Part shown: positions 12,068 to 24,027 of the stretch, one piece after another
Layout of the letters: each line of letters opens with the position of its first letter
How positions within the stretch are numbered: the first letter of the stretch is position 1
Assembly (NCBI GenBank): GCA_002205965.3
Contig: NADL03000050.1
Span: 186,001-250,000 of the forward strand
DNA length: 64,000 nt
From: Kappaphycus alvarezii
Taxonomy: Eukaryota > Rhodophyta > Florideophyceae > Gigartinales > Solieriaceae
Direction: 5' to 3'
Translations under genes and position numbers: made by a program
The notes under the pieces: generated by a model
Databases searched by the model: none
What the model saw: only the letters and a program-made list of their open reading frames with translations
What the model was told of the DNA's origin: nothing

Positions 12068-14620
12068 TTAAAAATGAAGAGCATGCGTAAATCGATATGT
12101 TAATGATATAATCTGAAAAAGGGAAAAAATCAAGTCAGATCATATATTTCAATATTTCAAGGGGTTTCAACTAGTTCCATTCGGTAATATGTAATCAAAA
12201 CAAATCTTTAGAGAAAAAAGAGGAGATATTCCTTTATTCGTAAAACATTTACCGATCAAGAATTTATATTGCTGCAATTTAGGTACAGAATAGCAGTGAA
12301 AGCAAAACTTAGGTCCATAGATAATACTACTTGTAATACTAGCAAATGATCTGATTTGTTTTCTACCGGTTATCATTTGGAACCCTCAGAAATCTTTACG
12401 ATATGGGAGCGACAAAAACACGTACGCATTATTAAGAGCTAAGAGTACCAAACAGATTAGTAATAACATTTTCTAATAGAGGTCGGAAACCGTTTTTGAC
12501 TTCTTATTACCATGAGATTCGTCCACATAAAGCGAGAGAATATTTATTCCTTAATTTTCGCTTAGAAGTAAAGTAACTGAAAATTTAACGTTATTACTTG
12601 CGTACATATACCGATTCTTGATATCGATAAAAGGACATTTCCAGGCATGCCAGTCAAAAAAGATTTTCGATATATAAAGAGTCTCTCGGGCAAACTATTG
12701 TCGAACTGTCAATAATAGCCCAAGGCCGTCAGCAGTAATGATAATAAAGTATTCTCTTCGATGAAAAGGATCAAGAAGGCTGTCAGTAGATGTCATTTCT
12801 GATGAAATATTGATTTGCGTACTTTAAGGATTCGGAAATTTTATCGTTTCAAATTTTTAGAAATGTAAAATGTTTAGTCGAATGTTGATGTTAAAGAGCT
12901 GAGTACTCTCATTTGTATTCTTTAAATCATATTCAATTTCCTTGAGTAAAAATGATTAAGGAAATTCTGAAAGATGTTGAAGACGATGCTATCAGTATTA
13001 ATAAATGAATAGCTCCGATACTACGTAGGAAAGGACTTCTTAATAAAAAACGGATCATTCTATCTAGTCTCTTAGTTTTATTGATTGTTTTTGTATTCTA
13101 AGACATAGGCTCATCCATTTCCGTATATCCCTTTCTAAATCATGTAAAATAAATAATATATCTTTGGAAGCGGCGGTATATAGTCGAGAAGTATTTTTGA
13201 TCACTTAAGCATGTAGGAAAAAATCTGCTTTCTCAAACTAGGAACTGGAGTACAATTTTGTTCCAACAAACTTATTGTAAATCAAGAAATGAGTGGAGGG
13301 AAAAGAGAGATTTTATTGCGCTAGCTGCCGAAACCGCAAACACTAAGCGGTTTCAGCAAATAGATCAGTTCTAACTTTTCTCTGTTGAAGTAAAGACTCC
13401 CATTGCATTCTTTTCTTTGCACTAAATCAGGACGTACGAGGCAATGGGGTACTTATCCGCTTTAGATGTCATATTATTAGATACTAAATGGTGCTTTCGA
13501 AAAATTTCCTGCACTAAAAGCAGGAAGCAGGGTATTACTGATGAGTTGTGTACTTGATTTCACACTATGGTCGTTTTCATCAATTAATCTAGGATTAAAT
13601 CGACTTACTGCTTTTTCTTCTACTTAAATTTGTAAAAAGGTTACTCGTTTCCTTTGCATCAAAAAATTTCCCACTAAAAACTTAGTATTTCTCCAAAACT
13701 TTTGGAGATAATAGTTCCAAATAAAATATAGATATGTGAAATAATTCACACATAGATAAACCTACCAAAGTTAGAACTTTGTACAGTTACAAGTCTGAAA
13801 ATGTTCCCAACAAAGTTATTCTTGTCTCAATTTATATCCTATAAACATTAAGAGGAAAAATCTCCGGAATAATTCGTACTCGAACTAAATGAATGTGCTT
13901 AAGGAAACTTCACTTGAGACATTGGGACATTGATGAAGGTAATATTTTGCATCTGTACGAAAATTTGCGGATGGGTCGCAAAAAATTAAGTGTTAATACT
14001 TTTCTTGCTTGAAACGAACCCTTACATAAAAGTGCTGTGGTGGTTTTTTGATATTTGAAATATTTTGAAAAATCATTACTATTACTGCAAAATATCGAAG
14101 ATAACTTATGTGTGTTGCAGGAATACCGTTTTTGTTAGGTGAAAATATGTATATACACATTTGAAATCTGATTAGTACACACAGTGAACTAAAACGATTC
14201 TAATTACTTGCGTCAAACCTTTGTTACTTGCTTGACTGTTAGGAATGTGTCAAACATTTTCATTTGCTACTCATGTTTATTTCAATATGTTAGTCTCTCT
14301 CTATGTCTAGTCCGACAATGATAATTATTTATAAAGATAAATTTTTGAAAGGTTGCAAATGTCACATATATAATGATATTATCGCAAAATGTCAAAATAT
14401 GTTCATTTATTCTACTAAAGAGCTTATATACCCAGTCTATTTCTAGTTCACTCCAACAAGTAGTGTTCCTTATCTTAAAAGTTAAGAAGAAGAAGAATTG
14501 GAACAACGAAAAGCCTTTAGCTCATAATGTAACGCACTCAAAATTCCGACACTCAATAACCTTCTTTTCATTGGTTCATCATGTCTTCATGTAATAAGAC
14601 TATGCTGTCTTCGAAATCTA

Positions 14621-16104
14621 TCTTACTACCGCACTAAGCAGACTGGATTGCTCGCAGCCACCCATCAGGCTTTGGCAAACACGCTTTAGACATTACCATG
14701 ATTTCACATGATTATTTACAAGTCCCTCTCGTACATGCTCGTCATTTAGGGCTCCCACATCACCTTCAGATACCATACACAAAACAGCAATATAAGTATT
14801 CGGGCGTCACGACAGAAAGAATACAGGTCTTCTTCAAGGTTCCAAAATACTAAATCTCACGCCCTCTTTCACTGTGCAAACGGATGACGGATCACGTAAA
14901 CCTTTACGATCACCACATAGCACCCCAACTAATCTTCTAAATGTGGAAGAAGTTTCACAGTGGACTGCACGTTGCCTTGTTGAATATTTACAGAAGCCTT
15001 GACAACAGGGACTCGTTCCGTAGCTCTATAGCGAGGCTGGCGCAAGGAGACCTGAAAAAATGCAGGCCCCTACTCCGTACACATGCGGTACCTTTCATCA
15101 ATCGATAATAACTCCGGCGTAGGAAGAAATGCCCCAGCGTATCATAGTCTTCTCCGCAAGGGTAGAGTACATGCTAGGAAGGGCCTTACGACGAAGCAAA
15201 CAGGCATGTTGCTTCTGAGGTAGCCGGTTTACGTGTTATGATAAAAGAATCCTCCAATGCAGCCAGAAATCCCATCCATTACAAAAGCGTCGCACCTCAT
15301 TTAACCACTATCTCCATGATTCATCGTCCGAAGTATTAGTTGACTTTAGAAAAAAGGTGTAAAAGAGTGCGAAAAGGCGAATTTATGCATTCGTGAAACG
15401 AAAGTGTAAGTTTAACATATGTCATGGATTCTATGACACGGACAAGCTTAGCGGATTCAGACAAGTTGGTGAGGTAGTAGGGAGCTTTGAAGCATGATGA
15501 AGATGATAGCTCAGGAGCCATTTCCAAGAGGTTGCTTCGTAGCTAGGCAGAGAATAGAGGAGAGGTACTTTGTCGAAATATGGACCCAGTTTTTCAGGAA
15601 AAAAGCCGAATGAATCATGAACATGACCCGTGAATGTCAGAGCTTTGAGTGGTGCGATTGGTTGTGGCATGACATTGGGATACTACCTTGTCGGTAATTT
15701 GACAGTGCGGAACTAACCTTCGATCGAAGTTTACTTCCGTTGATACCACCAGTGATGCAGCACAAAGTCCAGGTGCGTTATTCCAGCGTATTTCATATTA
15801 TCTTTATTCGAAAAAAAATTGCTTCCAATCCTTTAGCTATATGTTGACAAGTGTTCGTCTCAGTCCGGGAGGCGGAGCGAGTGTCATGCAGACTTGAGCT
15901 GGAAATCTTACAGTTATAGTACAGGAGTTGTTTGTGGGATACTTGAAAAACATTCTTGGCAAAAAAAATCAAAAAATCAAATCAAAAATTGAACAATTTG
16001 AGTAAAATCCTCTTTCTCTTACAAGTCACATACCTTTTTTCAGCTCAAAGAGAACCTCTACACCTAGCAATTCATAGAAAGCTATAATTTGCGAGAATTC
16101 TTGA
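14621..16104. other. GC-richer relic, no recognisable gene
   Basis: Between the end of copy A and P1 the base composition rises, especially at 14.64-15.30 kb. In one plus-strand frame a broken protein-like stretch can be read across several stops (for example ARLAQGDLKKCRPLLRTH near 15.03 kb). A minus-strand frame at 15,431-15,670 is open but featureless. This looks like decayed mobile-element or gene sequence, and I cannot assign a family. Confidence 0.4.
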
Positions 16105-16890
16105 AATGAGGGCTTTACCATGATAAATGAAAAAACACTGTTCAAATCGAAACATATTTACACCTACGGATCATTTCCCGTAAAAAAGTTATATGAAATA
16201 GCTCTTTAAAAACTTTACAATGATCCAAAATTTAATCTTAAAAACTCGCAACGATTCAATTGCAAGTATCGATAAAGTTTAGTTTTAATCTTCTCTTGAT
16301 GCGACACCTAATATTGGATGGAGGTTTGGACACAGTAATGACGCTCTTCCTTTTCGCCGCGAACAAGATGAATGTGAAGGTATGCAACGACTTGCTGGAA
16401 GCGCTGGCAAAGTTACGAGCGGGTGAATCATTTTGAAGTGTCTGTGTTACTACCAATATCGGCCTCGCCAAAAACTCTCAATCTATTAAGCAGCTTTGAA
16501 GCAAATGGACAGAGCCAAGGATAAACCATATCAGTAATGGTTCATTTTTACTATTGGGAAAGACTGAAATAGTCGAAAACGTTTTTCGGCGGAAGAAAGA
16601 ATGAAGCAACATTTTCTTGTGTTTAACTGAAGCCGGTAAAGGGGCATTTCGTTGCCAAGAAATGGTTTTATTCTATTGACCGTCAGTTCAACAATGAGTC
16701 GAAAGGGAGTACCCGAGGATCTTTACGCCTGTGCCAGGCACAAGTTTCCCTCCTCTGGCTTCGTATGCTAAGAGCTGCCCAGAATCCCGGAAGAACTAAT
16801 TGATTTTAATCTGTCGTGTATAATCTTTCCAAACCATGTGAGGGCCGACATTCAGTAAAGAAAATTACAATTAATTATTTTATTCAAATA
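16105..16890 (+). pseudogene. P1: broken segment, paralogue of P2 (26.32-27.06 kb)
   Basis: P1 aligns with 26,318-27,060 along nearly its full length, including a shared TTTGCAATGATCCAAAA-like start region. On the plus strand both share a frame with a Leu/Ala-rich helix-like motif (LLEALAKLRAGE here) followed by VTTNIGL. Both copies are interrupted by stops. I do not recognise the family. In the second locus P directly follows Q, whereas here Q1 and P1 are 7.7 kb apart with copy A between them. Confidence 0.5.
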
Positions 16891-16900
16891 TTACGGCTTT

Positions 16901-17090
16901 GAAAAGGAGTACGGAAAGTCTTTTAGCTGAAAAGTGACAAAGAGACTCAAAATATCCAAGCTTTGGCTACCTAACTGGGCATCGCACCAATATCCTGGCT
17001 TCAGAAATTGTACAACTTTGATTTTTAAATTAATGTATGAGAAACATTTCAAGGAAAACTTTTAATGGACATTATTTTTGATGAAAGAAG
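16901..17090 (+). repeat. S1: short repeat shared with S2 (32,421-32,610)
   Basis: About 190 bp align with 32,421-32,610, sharing GAGTACGGAAAG, AAAAGTGACAAA and AGACTCA in the same order and spacing, as well as the tail CTTAATGGA-like sequence. It is non-coding. It ends where a purine-rich GAAAGAAGAA run and the candidate LTR begin. Confidence 0.6.
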
Positions 17091-17117
17091 AAGAAAGAAA
17101 GAAGAATGACGCGTCAT

Positions 17118-17740
17118 TGTTTGTAGACAAGTCCGCCCTTCAAAAGATGTCTTGTTCTGCTAGACGGACAACTCCAGGCAAGGGCTGAACCAAATGCCCC
17201 CTCAAGCGAGAAAGGGACTGGAAGAAAAACCCACAACCTGAACCTTGACAAACTCCCACTGTAAGCACACAGGCTTTCAGATAGAGATGGCGACGACAAC
17301 GGCGAGAACTACAGATGAGCGAGCTTGACGACAAGCCGGCAAGGCTGTGAAGACCACAATCCGTCGCAGTCCGTCAAAATGACCGTTGAATTGAGCGTGG
17401 CAGGGTACGGTGGACTTCTCAAAGCTTGTTCGAGTGATAGAGCCATCCTTATATACCTTTTTTAGTTCGTCCCATGTTCGCTGGGGCGCGGAGAGGCAGT
17501 CTACTGAATGTGACCATCGATAAGAACGTTGCAGCGAGAGCTCTGCAGGCCTCACGGGTAACCCCCTGAGGAAGAGTCGGATGAAGGTCCGGCGCCCACG
17601 CCGTGCGCGGGCACCGAGCAAGGTGTAGTGCAGGTTGGGTGTAGTCAGTCGAGAAGAGATGGACGTTGAATACTCAGGAGCATAGATAATATGTAATTCT
17701 ATGCGTAACTGACTCATTTGATGTAAGTTGTAACAGCACA
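17118..17740 (-). mobile_element. Candidate solo LTR
   Basis: A compact GC-richer block of about 620 bp begins TGTTTGTAGAC and ends AACAGCACA on the plus strand, so it has the TG...CA ends of an LTR. Read on the minus strand it contains a TATA-like GTATATAAGG (about 17,450) followed by a CT-rich, polyadenylation-free tract, as in a U3-R-U5 region. A 154-codon minus-strand frame (17,277-17,741) runs through it but has low-complexity Arg/Ser content and no domain. No matching target-site duplication is obvious at the ends chosen, and there is no internal domain, so a solo LTR is an inference. Confidence 0.4.
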
Positions 17741-18468
17741 AACGTTTGTAAAGTATGACTCTCTATTGGAAAAACCCTAGGTTTGGGTCATTTCATTTTG
17801 ATTTAATGGCTCTGTTGAATTATTTACTAGAGCATGTGGATCAAGAAAAAGCAGAGGGGACTCTTATGGGAAATAAGAGAACTTTATTAGCTGTTACATA
17901 TATATGTTTTATTAGGTCTTTCTGAACCACTTTTATTGAAATTCACCCGACTCAGGGACGATATTAACTCTCTTTTTTCTTCTGTAACAAAATAATTCTA
18001 GGTAAAGAGAAGTTTTGCGATAATTAACCCCCAAAGAGCTCTCCCCTGCAAAACTTCTCCTCTCAGCTGTAAGATCATCCAACTTCCCTTCATTCGATTA
18101 CTCAATTTGGCTATGTGATACTGAAATCGGCACATGCCACTAATGCTGTCGACAGGTCCGAACTGAAAACAACTTTGAGATATACGTGAGGAAACCACGG
18201 GGTGCTCCTAAAAACTCAAGAAAAACGAGACTGTGCAGTTGTATTTAGGGATAAAGTATTATCTGCGTTCCCAATTACCAAATGTTGAAAACCTACTTCC
18301 CAAATTTACTCCTCGAAGTTGAAACAAGGCTATGATTATTTGTGTTTCATCCATTCTATACAGAATTTGTTCTACTTTTCTTAGAAGATTGAAAGGTACA
18401 TCTCAAGAAGAGGCGGTGATAGAACTAATCCTTGTAAGAGCATCTCTAGGTGTATATAAATAATGCGG

Positions 18469-18542
18469 TAGAGTTGATCGCCATCGATAAACTCTGATTA
18501 GTACTGATAATCGGAGTGTAGACGATGACGATCGACTCTGCT
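18469..18542 (+). other. Conserved hairpin H1, copy B
   Basis: Same architecture as in copy A, with identical outer left arm and loop. The few changes from A are in the middle of the stem (GATAAACTC in place of GGTACACTC on the left, TAGACG in place of TAGGCG on the right). It is preceded by the same TATATAAATA string as in copy A. Confidence 0.8.
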
Positions 18543-18984
18543 GGAAGTTTTCCTCAGAATAAAAAAATCGTGTTTTAAGATAGTTCTTACGGAAGCTGAC
18601 CAAACACATCCAAATGAGGATAATGAAAACCTATAGTTAAGTCCTATAGATTAAAAAAATTAAAGAACGATACCAATAAGTGGAAGTTCTTGAAAAGTAC
18701 CAAAATTCCTAATGATTCAGCACTTCTTACACGATATTTTAAAAAATGAATAGAAGAATACTAATATTGGCCTTGAAGTCTCTGTGAAGATTCTATGTGG
18801 CGTTAGCATAGAACATTTTGAGCTCTGGTAAGTGAAAATCGACAGATATTCAACAATTATATTCCTTTGCTTTCTATTAAAATCAAAGCGCAAGCAGTAC
18901 TGATTTTATCCCGAATTTTTCTTCAAACTTCCAAATTGTGTCTCATTGGATACTTGAGAAAAAAACTACAGATAATTTGTAAGA

Positions 18985-21480
18985 GCATGCCTACCAGTTT
19001 GGTTAATTTTGTTTATTTTGTCTACGGGTTGCGAGGTACAATTGGAATAAGCCGCCTGCAAAGTCTAGCAGTGCTGGTTTATTTTTCCAATACACAGATG
19101 TCGTACTCCAAATAATACTCGCCTCAGCCGTTGAGAGCGAAGGCCAATGGATATTTCAATAAAAATAATTTGATTCATACGCCGGCGGTGACCTGCACTA
19201 TTTTGGTTCACACAGGCGGCGACCTACATTTTCGCGCCCACTCGACGCTCAGGTGTTTCTTTGCGATCCAACACCTCCAATCCGTACTCCCGACACGAAA
19301 GACCCTACATCCACCCGATCCACTTCAAGTCTCCCCTGTACCTCCCGCAGCACAGCTTCTTGAATCCGCCCGTCTGGTATCGGGCCAGCAACCCGCTCCG
19401 GAACAGGTCCCGCGCCGCTCCAGCCACGTTTGCAGGACAAGCCCGCGCCACCATCACGCACCGGTACGAAAGCTTCGGCAGCTGATCGAAACTGACCTTA
19501 TTCCCACTGCCTTTCCAATTCGCCTCCTCTTAAGCGAAGGTTCCCACGACCTTCATGATTGTGCTCGATATTCCTGGTGGGTTCCTGTTATGCCTCTAGG
19601 AGGTCTTAAAGAATCGTTTTGTAGGCATCATAACCGCTGGGCAAAACTTGAAGCAGGCTGAACGCATTATCGGCATTGCTTTTCTGCTCTGCGTGGCTCT
19701 GGATTCGCTTCAGGACCGAAGTGTCCTCATCCATTCCCTTTGAGAGTTTGTCTATTGCAATCTCCATACGTCGCACTTCCATCTCCATCCGTTGCCTTCT
19801 TTCACTTTTCGAATCCCTTTCGATCTTTGCTTCAGCCATTCGCAGCTGTCTTGTAACGAATTATCACCGGTGAATTTCTCGTCTCGAGGATATGAATGTC
19901 CAATCTTTGGGCTGGATTGGGACAACTTTGCACTGCATCATTCCTATCCCCTCCTATATCTGCGTTAGAAGGAATGCTTAGCCTGCAATGCGCCGGAGGA
20001 TCTAGATTCTTTCCTGAAGTACTCTTGGACTCGAACTTTGGAGACTTTGAGAGCTCAAGGCAGCTTCCACAAATTTAAAGGGAGGCGCGTACATAAGCAC
20101 ACCATCCTTTTCCTTCCTTCCCGCCTTCTTCCGATATAGCTCGTTGATGAGATCCTCGACTCATCTTCTTTAGCGCCGAATGGGCACTTCTCGAGGACAG
20201 TCTCCCGACAAGCGAGATAGATCTGCGTGTCACGGGCAAGTCTCGCCAATTATTGCGTAGAGAATCATCGCTTCGATTCAAACTGGAGCGACTACAAATG
20301 GACATCACGCCTTCCAAAATGAACTTTCGCGTTGACTAGGCCCTTTCGTAGACTGCTCAATCCAAGCTTTCGCTAGTATCAGTACCTAGTCCTGGTATAC
20401 CCTTTCCCTCGTTTCCGATTACCGCAATCACGAGTAGCGGTTCTACGGTTTTCCTTTCGATCTTTTCGATCTTCCTCCTCGACTGGGTGGCGGAGGGACC
20501 GGCTCGTCGCAGCCGCTTGAGTCACTTTCCAATAGAGTCTGAAATTGGATGCTCTCCAGCGTTTCGGGAAAACTGGGAATATAACCGCTGTTCCTATCTC
20601 CGCTATCAGGCGCATCGATGTCGTAGCCGTTCTGCTCTTGGGCTTCTGGCACCCCGAAGGCTCCAATGTGTCGGCTCTGTCGGAGATAAACTGGAGATTA
20701 AATCGAAAATCTCTCTCGGGAGAATCTTTGTGACAACCGCGTTTCCCGAGACCAGTTCAGGCGAAATAAGGAATTTCACAATTTCTTGTAGGTGGCTTAG
20801 TTGAGACAATTTGGCTGTTTTCAAAGACACTATCAGTCACATGACTCTTGACAACAAATGCGTCCAATCGGGTCCATTTATCACGTGCCTGAAAGCCATG
20901 CCCCATCCGCACATAATTTGGGCCTTTGGAGACGGCATTGAGTCGCTCTGGCAGATATGTTTACCCCTCGTTGATTCATCAGCTTAGTCTGGTTCAGTTC
21001 CTTCGACAAGTTGAAGGGCCCCACTGGGCGGTATAAGATCCATTTAGATCGTATCGTGCTCCACCCTAAGCTTTTTCCAGAGAAGTCGTTCTCTGGGGCT
21101 TTTATTCGCGATTTGGGGCAAGTAGTAGTACCATCGGCAGAAAGTATCCGCGCGAAAAAAGTCCAAGTCGATTCAGGACAAACTGTCCATATCCACACTA
21201 CTTTTCACCACCGGCGTGGGTCACCGCAGCTACAGAATCTGGAGTCCAAGGGTCTCGAACAAAAGTAGAATCTCTGCAGGTTTTCCATTGGCAGGAAAGA
21301 TGTGCTTTTATAGTAAAAAGGAAGTGGTGTTGGTTTATTTTGCTGTTCATTTTCACTTCATTTCGAACACCGAAATGAACCGGCTGCACGCGGAGGAGGC
21401 GCGTGACGGACAAAATCGTGCATTGGTAGACATGAAACGATTTATTACTATAAACCATTTGGTAAAATAAAGCTCTGGTA
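18985..21480. mobile_element. GC-richer insert splitting copy B, probably a decayed retroelement
   Basis: Copies A and C run straight through the position where B is interrupted by about 2.5 kb. The insert has many overlapping short minus-strand frames with charged or Pro/Ser-rich content: a coiled-coil-like piece at 19,606-19,839, a DAPDSGD/PPPPSRGG stretch at about 20,450-20,650 reminiscent of low-complexity Gag or integrase-RT linker sequence, and a Trp-rich piece at 20,881-21,198. None gives a decisive catalytic motif. The ends show no clear LTR or target duplication. An old minus-strand LTR retroelement is my best reading, with low certainty. Confidence 0.4.
19606..19839 (-). pseudogene. 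Coiled-coil-like ORF fragment inside the insert
   Basis: This 77-codon frame begins with a highly charged helix-like stretch containing the repeated RRxxxE pattern (RRQRMEMEVRRMEIAIDK). It continues with LKRIQSHAEQKS and ends LLQVLPSGYDAYKTIL before a stop. The last part resembles the leucine-proline motif seen in some Ty1/copia Gag proteins (a leucine pair, then P, then an aromatic residue), which is only suggestive. The frame can be followed for some distance further downstream if stops are ignored. I would not assign a function. Confidence 0.25.
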
Positions 21481-22728
21481 TACTTCCTCTAATGGTGATT
21501 AAAAGGATGAGTCAAGCATAGGGACATAGTTTTTGTATGTGATGAAACGTTTTCTCAATTCACACAACTGGACAAATCTCTCAAATATGAATATCTTTCA
21601 AATATTAATATTGAGAGAATCCACCCTAGTTTTCTATGTAACTCTGCACTTGGAGTTTAGGCTTCAATTTGGTCCCGTATAAAGCCAAATGGAAGAAATT
21701 GATCTCTTATTGGCGTCAAAGTGGATACAAGATCTCAACAGTAATCAACCTGACAAGTATTGAATATCTTTAGTTGAAAGATACTGTAATATTTCGTTTT
21801 GACTTATTTTGAAATTTATAATACAGTTGGAGAAAATATTGATGAACAAATGAAACTTGAAATATTTCTTTCAGTGGGCGAAAGTAAATATGGTGGCTCA
21901 AACTAAGTCAAATATGCCTAAAACTGTCTCAGTACCAATTTTGAGAAAAAAGAAAAGATTTTGAGCCGTATATTAATTTAGGTATTAATCATTATTAAAT
22001 GCTTAAAATTTTCTTCCTCTATTGTACTCCCAGTACACAGTACACTTGTCCGAGTTGCAGTGTTATTAAAATTCGTAAGTTTGAGTCTACCAAGATATCT
22101 TTACATATTTTAAACATACTTCGATCTAATTTCTAATGTGGGATCGCAGATACCCGGCACATGCCTGTACATATGCCTCCAAATATGCTGAAATTCCCTG
22201 TTTTGCTCGGAATGTGTACTGCGCTGTGACCCTTAAAATATTTGGAGAATTCTATTTATCAGAAAAAAGTTTTATTTAAAAAACGTTGAGATACGTATAT
22301 GTGTTACTTCAAAGATATGTGCTGATGATACTATCTGCTGCAGTAGTTGAGTTTTAGACCTAGTTTTGCTTGACTACTTTCCCTTAAATTGTACGCAGGC
22401 TAGAATATGTCGAAATGCTCAGTAATATGCTGTATTTTCGTGTACATTTTCTAGATAAAAGTTGCAAATGTTCTTTAAATATAGATAGATTTTCTAAAGT
22501 ATATGGAAGTAGCTTAAATTTACTTTTAATAGCTGAAAAACTACCTAAGTGATCATATTAGCAAGATTAGGCGGACTGGAATATAACCGAGTCGTCCAAT
22601 CAAAATTTCAACCTCAAGAAAATAAACACAACTATATAGTCGAACGCTCTTAATCACCTGTCTTTAGGATATTTGGATCGTTTCCAATGCTAAATCAGTA
22701 AATTAGGAGAAATTATAAAAAAGTAATG

Positions 22729-22754
22729 AAAGCCTCTCGTTATTCGAGGGCTTT
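22729..22754 (+). other. Small strong hairpin in copy B
   Basis: AAAGCCTCTCG and CGAGGGCTTT form a 10-bp stem with one bulge around a 5-nt loop. At about the same point of copy C (37,374-37,394) a different sequence also forms a hairpin (GGAACG...CGTTCC). If the two positions are homologous, the structure is kept while the bases differ. Confidence 0.5.
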
Positions 22755-24027
22755 ATTTGGAGTGTTGGTGTTTCGCAATGAAATGTAAGGAATATTTTCG
22801 AAGCTTTTTTTGATTAAATAAAACGTTTCTAAGTTGTGGCTGGAATCTGTGAAATTCTAAGTGCCCCTTTAGGTATATTTCGCCGATTCAAATACTTTCA
22901 AAGTAGTTCATAGGTGGTATTAACCCTAAGTTACCTGCAAACGAGTGAGTTATGTGTACCACTACTGAATAGCTACTTGTTACCACGAGCTATATCCGAG
23001 ATTTTTAAAGATTTTATTCCAACTGAGATGTACAATAGTGATATTCCCTATTAGAACTCCTATTAAACGGTATTTTAAATATGTGAAGTAAGTATTGATC
23101 ATTTAACGATGAGTAATAGCAGACATTACCAAAGTTTTGAGAGAAGACAAAACATTATAACAACTTGTTCTTCTGTAAAATAAACAAGTTCATGCTATTT
23201 GTCCGTATATATTAATGATTAATACGGTTGAGTTAATCAATCAAAACAGTGAGCCTATCTGTGTAATCAATTCCATTCAATAACTCTTTGAACCATATTC
23301 ATAAATTTCTATGTCCGGTATGTTTATACAATTCTTTAGGTAGCTGCTCTACCAACATCTGGTACAATTTTTATTTTCGTATTTTGTGAACATTCCTTTA
23401 AAATTTTTCTTTGAAGCATCTCGTGAGAAGATTCTCTCTTAAATTAACTGAGAGCTACAAATGAACCGGTATTTTGTGGTAGTTTATCGATTTATGGGCA
23501 TTCTAAATATTTGTTTCCAAGAAATAGGTGTGAATCCTCTCCAAATATGGCACTCGTTACAATGAGACCAAGTTTGAAATACCCAGCCAATTATAAATAT
23601 AATCAACCTCTCAAACAATTCTATAAACCCTGTTTTTCTTGGAACCATATTGCAAAACTGTTTTCCTCTATTGACTACAGCTTCCTACAAAAACGTGGCC
23701 AGAATGGTGCACTCTTCTTTAGGTTTACGGGTGGCTATTTCATATTCATGACAAAAAAAAAAACGGAACAAAGTGAGGGGACACCGCTCAAGCTACCCAC
23801 GCTTCTACCACCTGTACGATCACTATGTACCTGCTAGCTCTGAAATTCGCATTGAGCCGAACTAAGGCAAATAATTAGTTATTTCCTAGATTAATGCCTC
23901 TAACTGCTTCTTCCTTTGACAATCCCTTGAGCTCCACTAATATATCAATATAGCTTGCTATTCTACCAATTGCCGATTTCTTCTTTTCTTGTGATTTTGT
24001 TCTGAAGAAACTCAGAGCAAGCTGTGG

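Larger units (their letters stand above)
8500..14620 (+). repeat. Large non-coding repeat, copy A
   Basis: This segment aligns with copies B and C in the same orientation over most of its length. Landmarks in order are minisatellite II, a stretch shared with C only (8,850-9,075), a stretch shared with B and C starting with a CTCATGCACGA motif (about 10,080), hairpin H1, a block shared to about 11,590, hairpin H2, a run of smaller inverted repeats (12.1-12.9 kb), and a 3' part shared with C to about 14,600. Copy A lacks about 2 kb that B and C have between H1 and H2, with the junction at about 11,590-11,610. It also has about 0.9 kb of its own at 9,080-10,010. No long ORF occurs in any copy, and substitutions and indels fall without codon periodicity. 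The repeat may be a non-autonomous mobile element, a segmental duplication unit or a non-coding RNA locus. Confidence 0.8.

Noticed and set aside
17277..17741. Minus-strand frame of 154 codons
   Set aside because: It covers a block with LTR features (TG...CA ends, TATA-like box) and has no domain or balanced protein composition.
20487..20804. Plus-strand frame of 105 codons
   Set aside because: Frames are open on both strands in this GC-richer insert, and the plus-strand product has no recognisable motif. The minus strand looks slightly more protein-like.
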